64,000 nucleotides of DNA from Begonia masoniana (Eukaryota > Streptophyta > Magnoliopsida > Cucurbitales > Begoniaceae): the NCBI GenBank assembly GCA_022432975.1, contig CM039512.1, positions 6,287,858-6,351,857 of the forward strand, in the 5' to 3' direction. Below, piece by piece: positions 11,896 to 22,455 of this stretch (within the stretch, counting starts at the first letter, position 1; each line of letters begins with the position of its first letter). The notes under the pieces are model-generated. The model saw nothing but the letters and a program-made list of their open reading frames with translations. It did not search any database and had not been told where the DNA came from. Position numbers and translations under genes: made by a program.

Positions 11896-14360
11896 TCAAT
11901 AGAAGGGTGGGGGCGGAGGGGATGCGTATGAAACTCCGCGTATAGGTGGTAATGGCCCTTCATATGATGGGGCCGGAGGTGGAGATCTTTCATACACAGG
12001 GACGGGCGACGGTGGTGGAGAAGGTGGAGTTTCACAGGCAATTGGAGGTGGAGGAGGGGGAGATGGTGATGGAGGCGGCAAGTAATGAATTGGCGGTGGT
12101 GGAGACGGTGATTGCGGTGGAGGTGGCTCTATACATGGCGATGGAGGCGGAGGCGAATGAACGATGGGAGGTGGAGAATAGACATGATGAGGAGGTGGCG
12201 GTGATAAATAAAGGTACACAGGAGGCGGAGGTGAGTGATGCGGTGGTGGAGGTGAGCTATATTGGTAAACAGGCGGTGGGGGAGAATGAGTTGGAGTTAG
12301 TGGTGGCGGTGGCGGTGGCGGTGGCGGGAAAGGAATTGGACAATTAGCAGGCGGCTGCGAAGGTGAAGGTGGAGGCATTGGGGGTGGAGGAGAATAATAT
12401 ATAGGAGGAGAGGGTGATGGCGGCGGCGGCGAAGGTGGTGGCGGAGGGGAATAGATGGGAGGCGGCGGAGAAGGTGGGGGAGGAGGAGGAGAGTAAATTG
12501 GTGGTGGTGGAGAAGGTGGGGGCGGAGGAGGAGAGTAAATTGGTGGTGGTGGAGAAGGTGGGGGTGAGGAGGAGAGTAAACTGGAGGTGGAGGAGTAGGC
12601 GGGGGTGGAGGAGGAGAGTAACTGGAGGAGGTGGAGGGGGAGGAGAGTAAACTGGAGGCGGTGGTAAAATGTAAATTGGCGGAGGGAAGTAAACTGGAGG
12701 TGGCGGGGGACGTGGTGAGGTGGAGACGGGGAGGAAATTGGGTGATATGGAGGCGAAGGGGGAGGAGGTGAGTGAATCACAACTGGCGGCGGGGGAAAGA
12801 CGGGAGGAGCCGGAGGAGGTGGAGGTGGCACCAAGTAGGAACGAAAGGCTTTACATCTAAACTGGAGGAGGTGGAGGGGGAGGAGAGTAAACTGGAGGAG
12901 GTGGAGGGGGAGGAGAGTAAACTGGAGGAGGTGGAGGGGGAGGAGAGTAAACTGGAGGAGGTGGAGGGGGAGGAGAGTAAACTGGAGGTGGAGGAGGGGG
13001 AGATGGTGATGGAGGCGGCAGTAATGAATTGGCGGTGGTGGAGACGGTGATTGCGGTGGCGGTGGCGGTGGCGGGAAAGGAATTGGACAATTAGCAGGCG
13101 GCTGCGAAGGTGAAGGTGGAGGCATTGGGGTGGAGGAGGAGAGTAAATTGGTGGTGGTGGAGAAGGTGGGGGCGGAGGAGGAGAGTAAACTGGAGGAGGT
13201 GGAGGGGGAGGAGAGTAAACTGGAGGAGGTGGAGGGGGAGGAGAGTAAACTGGAGGAGGTGGAGGGGGAGGAGAGTAAATTGGTGGTGGTGGAGAAGGTG
13301 GGGGCGGAGGAGGAGAGTAAACTGGAGGAGGTGGAGGGGGAGGAGAGTAAACTGGAGGAGGTGGAGGGGGAGGAGAGTAAACTGGAGGAGGTGGAGGGGG
13401 AGGAGAGTAAATTGGTGGTGGTGGAGAAGGTGGGGGCGGAGGAGGAGAGTAAATTGGTGGTGGTGGAGAAGGTGGGGGCGGAGGAGGAGAGTAAATTGGT
13501 GGTGGTGGAGAAGGTGGGGGCGGAGGAGGAGAGTAAACTGGAGGAGGTGGAGGGGGAGGAGAGTAAACTGGAGGTGGAGGGGGAGGAGAGTAAACTGGAG
13601 GAGGTGGAGGGGGAGGAGAGTAAACTGGAGGAGGTGGAGGGGGAGGAGAGTAAACTGGAGGTGGAGGGGGAGGAGAGTAAACTGGAGGTGGAGGGGGAGG
13701 AGAGTAAACTGGAGGAGGTGGAGGGGGAGGAGAGTAAATTGGTGGTGGTGGAGAAGGTGGGGGCGGAGGAGGAGAGTAAACTGGAGGTGGAGGGGGAGGA
13801 GAGTAAACTGGAGGAGGTGGAGGGGGAGGAGAGTAAACTGGAGGAGGTGGAGGGGGAGGAGAGTAAATTGGTGGTGGTGGAGAAGGTGGGGGCGGAGGAG
13901 GAGAGTAAACTGGAGGAGGTGGAGGGGGAGGAGAGTAAACTGGAGGAGGTGGAGGGGGAGGAGAGTAAATTGGTGGTGGTGGAGAAGGTGGGGGCGGAGG
14001 AGGAGAGTAAACTGGAGGTGGAGGAGGAGAGTAAACTGGAGGTGGAGGAGGAGAGTAAACTGGAGGTGGAGGGGGAGGAGAGTAAACTGGAGGTGGAGGG
14101 GGAGGAGAGTAAATTGGTGGTGGTGGAGAAGGTGGGGGCGGAGGAGGAGAGTAAACTGGAGGTGGAGGAGGAGAGTAAACTGGAGGTGGAGGAGGAGAGT
14201 AAACTGGAGGTGGAGGGGGAGGAGAGTAAATTGGTGGTGGTGGAGAAGGTGGGGGCGGAGGAGGAGAGTAAACTGGAGGAGGTGGAGGGGGAGATGGTGA
14301 TGGAGGCGGCAAGTAATGAATTGGCGGTGGTGGAGACGGTGATTGCGGTGGCGGTGGCGA
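11896..14360 (-). pseudogene. LRX-type extensin: C-terminal extensin domain without LRR part, frameshifted
   Basis: The C-terminus reads YEGPLPPIRGVSYASPPPPP-FY then stop at 11896. That is the conserved tail of leucine-rich-repeat extensins (LRX), wall proteins that bind RALF peptides through their LRR part and are anchored by an extensin part. Upstream are VYSPPPP, IYSPPPPPPSPPPP and HSPPPP repeats (Ser-Hyp glycosylation sites and Tyr cross-link sites). A possible hinge (RCKAFRSYLVPPPP) lies near 12825-12860. Beyond it, where the LRR domain should be encoded, there is only more proline repeat up to 14360. Frameshifts relative to sister copies occur near 12570 (missing base), 13020 (missing A) and 13130 (missing G), so no single frame spans the array. 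No signal peptide or LRR was found. Confidence 0.75.
12860..14300. repeat. Extensin-coding tandem array, 30-bp and 42-bp units
   Basis: Two unit types alternate: about 30 bp (minus-strand peptide VYSPPPPPP) and about 42 bp (IYSPPPPPPSPPPP), with some 24-27-bp variants. Each ends in GAGAGTAAACT or GAGAGTAAATT on the plus strand. The antisense strand gives long Glu/Lys/Val or Arg/Trp frames (13110-14365) that are mirror artefacts. Confidence 0.9.
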
Positions 14361-14899
14361 GCTAAAGTTTCGAATCGAAAGGAAATTACATTATTAACCT
14401 TGCATTTATAAAATATACAAAAATAAGGAAAGGGGAGTCGGTGGCTTCAAATCCCGGGCCCCCGGCGACGTTTAGGTAACCGGAGACCCTCACGAGAAGT
14501 CCGTGAGATCTTCAAAGTTTATAAAATCAGATGGCTCCTTTGAGTAAATGATAGGCCAAGAACGTTACCACCCTTTTAAGCCTAATTAATTATCTTTGTT
14601 ACACCCATTTTTTCAAGCCAATGTACTTTTCTATTTATGGTTTTATAATATATTCGTACCACCGAATTTATTATGTTTTATTTTTAAAAATAATATTAAG
14701 TTTATTTTATTATATTAAAATATTAACTGATGTGATATTGGGCAGAGGAGAATAATTCAATTCATTTGAGTGGATCGTCGACCACCATGATTCCGCCGTG
14801 AAAACGAGGGGTGACGTGGTATTAGCGTCCTGGTGAAAAGAAAGCGACGGTAGAAGCAAGTGTTTATGGGGGCCCACGATCACGTTCTGCCCGGCTGGA
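14361..14899. other. Unique spacer inside the extensin array
   Basis: About 540 nt of unrelated sequence separating two blocks of extensin repeat. It has AT-rich parts and a GC-rich patch at about 14440-14510 (CCCGGGCCCCCGGCG). No LRR coding sequence, which would be expected upstream of an LRX extensin domain, is present. Confidence 0.6.
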
Positions 14900-15410
14900 T
14901 CTTCGGCGGAAAGGAATTGGACAATTAGCAGGCGGCTGCGAAGGTGAAGGTGGAGGCATTGGGGTGGAGGAGGAGAGTAAATTGGTGGTGGTGGAGAAGG
15001 TGGGGGAGGAGGAGGAGAGTAAATTGGTGGTGGTGGAGAAGGTGGGGGCGGAGGAGGAGAGTAAATTGGTGGTGGTGGAGAAGGTGGGGGAGGAGGAGGA
15101 GAGTAAATTGGTGGTGGTGGAGAAGGTGGGGGCGGAGGAGGAGAGTAAACTGGAGGAGGTGGAGGGGGAGGAGAGTAAATTGGTGGTGGTGGAGAAGGTG
15201 GGGGAGGAGGAGGAGAGTAAATTGGTGGTGGTGGAGAAGGTGGGGGCGGAGGAGGAGAGTAAATTGGTGGTGGTGGAGAAGGTGGGGGAGGAGGAGGAGA
15301 GTAAACTGGAGGTGGAGGGGGAGGAGAGTAAACTGGAGGTGGAGGGGGAGGAGAGTAAACTGGAGGAGGTGGAGGGGGAGATGGTGATGGAGGCGGCAAG
15401 TAATGAATCT
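14900..15410 (-). pseudogene. Detached second block of extensin repeats
   Basis: Starts in the same landmark as the blocks at about 12329 and 13075 (AAGGAATTGGACAATTAGC, then GGCGGCTGCGAAGG) and ends in GGAGGCGGCAAGTAATGAAT, also a shared landmark. Codes VYSPPPPPP and IYSPPPPPPSPPPP on the minus strand. It carries the same missing G after GCATT as the block at 13130, so the two share ancestry after that change. No start signal or terminus: a partial duplicate. Confidence 0.75.
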
Positions 15411-16504
15411 TTGCTTAGCAAATAATTATAGTTTCCTTAGAGGAAAATAATGACTCGCGCAAAAGTCAAAAGTAAAAAAAAAAAAAATAGTCTACTAATT
15501 AAAATGATTTTTGACCTAAACAAAAATTAAGGTACGCAAATTACGGAGGCGGTTAATTACATTCTTACCCTGCGTCGGCAGGCAGCTGAAAATTAACCAC
15601 TTTAATTTAATATTCTCTTAGTGGGGACCGTGGGGTTCGTTTACGTTTAAGTGGGCCCTACGTGGGTGTTTCCGATTGGGTCATTCAATTTGTGTGAACA
15701 TGTAGGCGTGGCTGTGGGTCAAATGTCAATTAACACTAACAGCGGCATCATTATTTGATTAATTAATTTTGATTTTCCTTAATAAGTTGTTTTCTTCCTA
15801 TTTTAATTTGGATTTAATATAATTAAGAAGAAATTTATAAATTTTGGAAATGATTTTAAAATGATTACGACACTTAATAGCTTAATACATATATTTTTTA
15901 ATCTGGAGATAGGACGAGATCTTAACAGTGAATTTTATTTATACAGTCATGTCGAGGGACAAGAGTCGAATCGATATTGCCGCCAACTCGCTAGCATAAT
16001 CGTACGTAAATTTGGTAGGATATTATGCTAATAAGATCACGAAGGAAAACAGATGAGGACCCGGATTAAAACGAGAAGATATTGAAGCTAAATCTAAAAC
16101 AAGCTCTATATGCATTATAAAAAAACAAGATCTGCAAAGGAGAAGAGAAGTGAAGAGATAGATGGGTGTGTACTGTGTAAGGAGGAGGGCCATGAAACAC
16201 ATGGAGATTTATTTGCAGTGTCTTCAATTATCATTTCACCTAACACTAACACAACCATCACCTCATCTGTTTCAAGAGACGAACCTGTATTTCTACCCTA
16301 CTCATATCCTCATGTCCACCACCTGTTGGTGATATTTTTCAAGAAATTTAAAGACTTTGTTCGCTAGATTTTTCTTTTGGTATCAAAAGGTTTGTGTTCA
16401 TGTTTGAGCTTCACGTGTTGGTTGGTGAATTTATAAGAATTTTTTTTAACTTGTTTCTATTGCGCACTTGCATTTATAGACATTTCTCACCGACAAATTT
16501 TACA
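15411..16504. other. AT-rich intergenic stretch
   Basis: No gene seen. The left end resembles promoter DNA upstream of a minus-strand gene, but no coding exon supports it. Confidence 0.4.
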
Positions 16505-16513
16505 ATAAAAATA

Positions 16514-17361
16514 GAGAAATTATCGATTTGAACTTTGTACTATACACGTTTTTTCAATTCAGCACCTGTACTAAAAAAATCGGCAAATCGAATCCTGTAC
16601 TTTGATTCTGTTATCAATTTTGACTTTCTATCAACAATTTCACAAAACCCTCATTGAAAAAACTACCAAACGATCTTAGATTCAATTGAAATTTTTACCA
16701 CATGTTTATTACTTAATGAGAAGATAATCTGAGAATTTTTGTGATTTTTTAACACATCTACGATTTATTATAATTTATTTTAGTATTATTTAAAAATATT
16801 ATGATAAATCATACAAGTTTTAAAACATTACGCAAATTTTTCTATTATCTACTCATAATATGGGGAACATCTAGAAAAAGTTTCAAATAAATCCAATATC
16901 GTTTGTTATTTGTTTAAATTAATTTCATTTTCTTCTTTACTTTAAAAATTAATTTTTAAAAAAATATCAAACAATATTTGATTTATTTGAAAAAAAATTT
17001 CAAATGTTCAACCTATCATGGGTAGATAATAGAAAAAGTTTCATGATTTTCTAAAATTTGTATAATTTATTATAATAGTTTTATAAAATACTAAAATAAA
17101 ATTTTAATAAATCGTACATGTGTTAAAAAATTACGAAAATTTTCAGATTATCTTCTCATTAAGTAGTGAACATGTGATAAAAATTTCAACTGAATCTAAG
17201 ATCTTTTGTTAGTTTTTTCAATGAAGGTTTAATGAAATTATTGATAGAAGGTCAAAATTGATAACAGAATCAAAGTACATAGTTCGGTTTGCTGGTTTTT
17301 TTAGTACAGGGGCCGAATTGAAAAGACGTGTATAGTACAGGGTTCAAATTGATAATTACTC
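16514..17361. mobile_element. Foldback (Mutator-like) element, 848 bp, with 9-bp TSD
   Basis: The two ends are long inverted repeats: GAGAAATTATCGATTTGAAC at the left and its near complement ending GATAATTACTC at the right. Inverted similarity runs for about 250 bp into each side. Perfect 9-bp direct repeats ATAAAAATA flank it (16505-16513 and 17362-17370). A 9-bp target duplication with long terminal inverted repeats is the hallmark of Mutator-superfamily elements. There is no coding capacity, so it is non-autonomous. The middle carries smaller nested palindromes around AAATTTTTACCACATG and TTTTTGTGATTTT. Confidence 0.88.
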
Positions 17362-17370
17362 ATAAAAATA

Positions 17371-18479
17371 TTTTTACTAGTTGGAGATAAGATCTTACTT
17401 ATATATCATGTGACAGTTCGTCTTTTGAAAACAAAGATGATCAAAGGTTCTTTGATTATAAAAGAAAAACTCATATTCATACTAGTGGGGGTGCACAATC
17501 TCGTTTCATTTGAGAGAGTGGAAATTGAGTGTTGTATAAATAGAGTCTCTCTTCTTATATAGTACAATGTGTTTTGGGTTAATCCCAAGAACAAATCTGT
17601 TCATACTTCGGCGTAAAGCAGACAATATTGTACTAAAAGCACCGGAAGACTCAACATATCACCTTTTACGATCACATTCTAATGATATGAGATTGTGATA
17701 TCATTATTTACTGTTGGATTTCAATTCCTTACAAGAATGTGCTACCACCAATTTTTCTTCTTGTAAAATGTTGTTTGGGATACAACATGATCGAAACTTA
17801 CCCTGCTATCAAAATCTTACGAAATTCTAGATTCTCTACGTCTTTAGATGCTCAACTATATTTTTTTGGGGTCATGCCCCTAGTAGTAAAAAGGAAGCTC
17901 TCAAAGATGTTAACAAATTTAATGAAATAGATCGAAATTGAACAATCCCAAGCGACTAAAAAAAAACCCTCCTACATAATCAATATTTCTTAATTTCTTG
18001 GTCAACTTTCTAACTATATAATAAGTGATTAGAGTTGTTAAGTAGCTGGTTAATCAACAATGATTAAAGAAGGAGAGACGTAGGAATCTGGCTAAAAAGA
18101 TGTGAAGAAGAATGCAATGCTAGTTGTCATTGAAAGGGAGTTTATCCAAAAGAAATTGAGCATTATTGCCCACTCAACAACTAGTTTTTAATTATGAAAA
18201 TAAGCATTTCTAAGACTTGGATTCTTCAATTTGGTTGAAAACAGCTGGAAACAAGCTGTGTGTAAGTGGAGTTTTAATTCTGACCCGGTTTCTACGTACA
18301 CATAACATATGCATCTACGTATGTGTTGTTTGGAAATAAATAACAACACCAAATTTTGTCAAAGAGGAAGATGTGATGTTCTTTCCTTATTTGTTTGATT
18401 CAATGTCTTAGAAGAAGTCACTGATTAGAAACAAAATAAGGGTCTTCAAACCATTAACTGCGATGCCAAAGAAAATTTA
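17371..18479. other. Intergenic stretch
   Basis: About 1.1 kb without supported genes; short reading frames lack domains. Confidence 0.4.
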
Positions 18480-18790
18480 AATACTCTATTTTTTTTATAT
18501 GGTCAACTCATTCATAGAGAATATACTCGGCAATTTTCTTGTTTACTTTAGTTTTCGGTGTGACCCAAATTCTATCTGAGTCACATCGATTAAATCTATG
18601 TTAAAAATTTTCTTAGGATTTTATTTTATTTATAAATTCATTTAAAATAGAGTTGCAAAACTTGTAATTGTATTTTCATCTTCGTAGTAGATTTATTCAT
18701 ATATCTGTAGTTTTTTCTTGAAATGATTTTTTCACGGTGTTACACATCGTATCTTATTTTTTCGGTTATCGTTTGATTTCGAATGAATTC
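18480..18790 (+). mobile_element. Probable copia LTR 3'-end fragment
   Basis: Contains the ordered phrases TTTATTTATAAATTCAT, GCAAAACTTGTAATTG, ATATCTGTAGTTTTTTC, TTTTTCACGGTGTTACACAT and CGTATCTTATTTTTTCG. A diverged copy of the same series is at about 39360-39570 and a shorter one at about 29875-29935. This order is typical of the 3' part of plant copia LTRs (Tork/Tnt1-like), by recollection. Confidence 0.45.
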
Positions 18791-19289
18791 ATGTTAAAAT
18801 AATTGAATAAATTGTTGTCAATTTGGTAATTCCAAGAAAAATGAATCCAAAAAAAAAGGCAAAAAAATCAACCTTGGAATTGTGGCCCATTAGCAAGCAA
18901 CACCAGCCCAATTGGCTTTGGCTTGGAATATAAAAAAAAATGAAAGGAAGGAAAAGACTTGATATACCTAAGAGATCACTTACACGCATTCAAGCCCAAG
19001 CCCAAAATCTAACTAATCTTTTTGCTGACTATTACACTTTTTTTGCATGTGAAGGTCTATTGAATTATTTGGAATGGAAGCCAACCTCTCAAGACATGGA
19101 CAAGCCAACCACCATGTTTAGATGAGACGCAAAAGAGGGATCAAACAAAGTCAACTCAAATTCAAACGAGAATTTATCTTCCTGGTAGCAATTGTGTAAT
19201 TTTTTTTTTTTGTATTTGAATTTGGCAAACATTGATATTCTTGTTATTTTATCTATAAATTACGTACATGCATTAGATTTTGTGATTAT

Positions 19290-20160
19290 GTTAGATAAAT
19301 GATAGGTTAGTGGTGGTCAAGATATGGCACACAAGGACTTGAAGACCAAATAGCAATCAAGCGGCTCGGATCACAATAATCAAAGTTCGCGCACAAGAAA
19401 CATATCAAGCTCAATCCAATCCAAAAGGGGCGTCATTCTCTCCTCTATTTTTCAAATTTGAAGAGCCATCAGTTGAATGTTATTTTCATGGGATTGAAGA
19501 TTGAACTTGTTGAAGAGGAAGTCATCTCCACCGTTGATTGAAGATAAAAGCTACAACACATGCACGACCAAGATCGCTCATTGTGTGAAATTACCTTAAA
19601 CCACTTTAGGATTTTACTTAAGTATAAATGTATAATTATTGGATATTGTTTTTTTAGCTTACTTTTGGAATGAAAACAAGTAGACCCTTTATTTCTAACC
19701 TCAGATCATCATCATCATTGTCTAAGGTTAGTCTTCAGATTGTTCATCAATTCGAGCGGAGTTGTGCCTCCGATTGTTTCCAAGCATGTGGTTGCTTGGT
19801 AACTCTTATCCTCATCTTCTCTTCTTCCTATCTAAGACTTTAAATAGGAGAGAAAAACTGAACAAATCAGTCTTGTGTCGTTGTAATTCTTCTTTTGAAG
19901 GTTGCATTTACTCGGAGGTGTGCTATAAGTTGCCTTTAGGGTCGGTTACGGGTCTCTTGCTTAACTTCTTTGTTTATTATTTTTTTTTACGTGAAATTTG
20001 CGGGTCACATTCATTATACATCAGGTAAGATATTCTCCAAATTTCGTTTAAATTGACCGTTATTTAATATCTTTTTAGATTGTGAAATTAAGAGGTGGTC
20101 TCGGATTGAGCTGGGATCAATTCATTGGGAGTTTTGTGTGCATAACTTTTGTAGGTGAGT
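19290..20160 (+). mobile_element. Possible solo LTR or LTR fragment
   Basis: A moderately GC-balanced block in AT-rich DNA with no gene. Features such as GGAATGAAAACAAGTAGACC, a run of TCATCATCATCATTG, and TTCGAGCGGAGTTGTGCCTC resemble transcribed LTR leader sequence. Termini and TSD could not be fixed, so this is tentative. Confidence 0.3.
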
Positions 20161-20495
20161 TTTGTGTGCTTAACTTTTGTTTTGCAGGACATAGCTTATC
20201 AGGACTTGCGAGGGATTTAGGTAGATCCAAACAGGCAAATAAGGGATTTGATTGAATTATATAATCTGGGAGGCTATTTCGAGTTAAACTAAGGATTTGT
20301 TGTGATTGGGCTGCGTACGATACAAGATGATCCAAATAGGAGCCTAAATTATCTCAAATTAAGAGCTGAAAATGTAAATATATATTGTAGGATATAAAGT
20401 GAACATTACAGTAAAGGGTTGCATGGAGTTTACGTTAGATATTATCACATTTTATGGGCAGAAAATAAATGAATATTTTACATTTTCAGAGTTAT

Positions 20496-21600
20496 TTAGG
20501 GTGTTGGAACCGGACCACCGATTCCTCCTCCGCTACCGCCACCTCCTCCAATTCCTTTGTCAATTCCGACACCAATCCCACCGCCAAATCCTACGCCAAA
20601 GCCTCCTCCAAATCCAACACTGCCGCTTCCTCCAAATCCTCCACCACCGTTGTGGTATCTTTTCTTATGATTTTTCACACTTCCACCAATTACACTGCCT
20701 CCTCCACCTCCGCCGCTGCCGCCACCAAATCCACTGTTTCCGCCTTTTCCTCCCACTCCTCCAAAGCCAACACCCCAGCCTATACCACCACCTCCCCCAA
20801 ACCCACCACCATTACCAATTCCACCACCTCCTCCAAACCCCCCACCACCTCCTCCAATTCCGCCACCACCGGCTCCTACTCCACCTTGTCCAGCCCCGCC
20901 ACCAGCTCCAAATCCACTGCCTCCTCCACCCGCACCACCACCTCCTATGCCACCCACCACTTCCAATGCCGCTGCCGCCCCCTCCCCCTCCAACTCCACC
21001 ACCAACTCCCCCACCACTTCCAATGCCGCTGCTGCCCCCTCCACCACCACCTCCTATGCCACCACCTCCCCCACCACTTCCAATGCCACTGCCGCCCCCT
21101 CCCCCTCCAACTCCACCACCACTTCCTAATCGACCCCCACCTCCAATGCCCCCATCTCCTCCAGCTCCACCACCACCTCCCACACTGCCGCCTCCACCAC
21201 CAGCACCGCCACCTCCAATGCCGCCGCCTCCTCCGACCCCACCACCACTTCCCACTCCACGGCCTCCACCAGTTTTACCACCGCCTCCTCCGCCAACTTT
21301 ACCCCCCTTGCCACCTCCTTTTCCAACACAATCAGGCTTTGCAATACCAGGCGTCCCAGAACCAAAACTGAAGGCATAACCCTTGCCAAAACTCAATCCT
21401 CTCCCTCCCAAGATATCACCTTCAAAGCCTCTGGCTACACCCTTTCCACTCCCACCACCGAAAAACCACTCGCGCTTTTTAAGTTTCCCATTTTCAATTT
21501 CTTCAATCGTCCTTCCATCGACAATCCTCCAGTCCCAGCACACAACGAACCCGACCCACAAAAGAATCCAAATAGACTTTCCCTTAGCAATCACCCTCAT
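20496..21600 (-). pseudogene. Secreted glycine-rich cell-wall protein gene with one frameshift
   Basis: The start chosen is the ATG at 21600 because the following residues (MRVIAKGKSIWILLWVGFVV) form a signal peptide directly. An in-frame ATG also exists at 21615. After a short charged segment (residues about 30-50) the protein is GGG(I/V/F)GGG repeats, as in structural glycine-rich wall proteins. The frame breaks at about 20950: the phrase coding SGGGGGGIGGGG in sister repeats lacks five bases here. The second frame continues GGGIGGGG to the end GGGIGGPVPTP, stop at 20496. Unbroken, the protein would be about 365 residues. It is either a recent loss or a sequence error; single-exon layout and promoter look intact. 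Confidence 0.7.
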
Positions 21601-21667
21601 ATCTACACAATTCAAGTACAGCCTATAGGTAAGAAGAGATGAGGCCTATTTCAAGCTAAGATTCTAC

Positions 21668-21675
21668 ATATATAT
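21668..21675 (-). promoter_or_regulatory. TATA box of the glycine-rich protein gene
   Basis: ATATATAT about 68 nt upstream of the chosen start codon at 21600, at the right spacing for a plant core promoter with a leader of about 35-40 nt. Confidence 0.4.
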
Positions 21676-21679
21676 TGAT

Positions 21680-22446
21680 AAACTTTAAGCAAGTTTTCAT
21701 GCACTGCCTTACGAATTGTTGGAAGTTGGGACAGCATAACTGCGGTACCGCTGTCCGAGCTTTACAGCAAATCTCCAGGACAAAGACAAGCTCATCTCCG
21801 TGATAGGCCAATTTACATTTACATTTACATTCAATATCACCGCATTTATCTCACTCTTTGTTTTTCTTGAGAAAGTTTTTTCTTTTTTGTGACATTAACT
21901 AATAATCCAAGCCTTTTCTGCATGCAAAAAAGTAAAAAGTAAACGGAAGATGCCATCCATTACGATCAGCCAAAGTTCGACGGGGGAGCTTATCCTGCGG
22001 AGTACCAGTAATTTCTTTAGACAATTCCCAGTTTGCACTAAGATGATTCTCGGAGCTGGAAAACGTTATGCTTCGCAATAGGGAGTATCTCCCTAGCTTC
22101 CGGTGACTCTTCGTCACTGGACCTGTTGCTTTCGACCGAAGGCCTTTGGAAGAAGGAGAGAGTGGATTTCTGGCGCTGCATTTGATAGCAAAATGGAGAG
22201 GTATCGATATTATCTATCGGTTGGGAGCTAGAAATTCGACATTTTCGAACGGCGAAGCTTTATATTAAACCGGGAAGAACTGGCGCCAAAATTCGCAGTG
22301 CGGTTCTGACTAACCCAACTGGAGAAAAGGCACGCCGGCCAGATCCCCCCGCCCACTAGTGACTAGCCCCATTTTGCTGACCGGTACTCTGCAAGTACTT
22401 TCCAACCACCCGGAATTTTGTGTTGGATCCCGTCGTCATCATTAAA
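21680..22446. other. Intergenic stretch
   Basis: No supported gene. It contains a small hairpin at 21731-21758 (GGACAGC pairs with GCTGTCC). It ends at the target duplication of the foldback element. Confidence 0.4.
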
Positions 22447-22455
22447 TAATTTAAA

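Noticed and set aside
12414..14365. Plus-strand frames rich in KLEEVEGEES or RRVNWRRWRG
   Set aside because: They are the complement of the extensin repeats and have no independent support.
14432..14520. Possible tRNA-like sequence (TTCAAATCCCGGG)
   Set aside because: No cloverleaf arms could be drawn and no acceptor stem pairs.
20399..21379. Plus-strand proline- and histidine-rich frames over 300 codons
   Set aside because: They are antisense to the glycine-rich protein gene, which has a signal peptide and TATA box on the minus strand.
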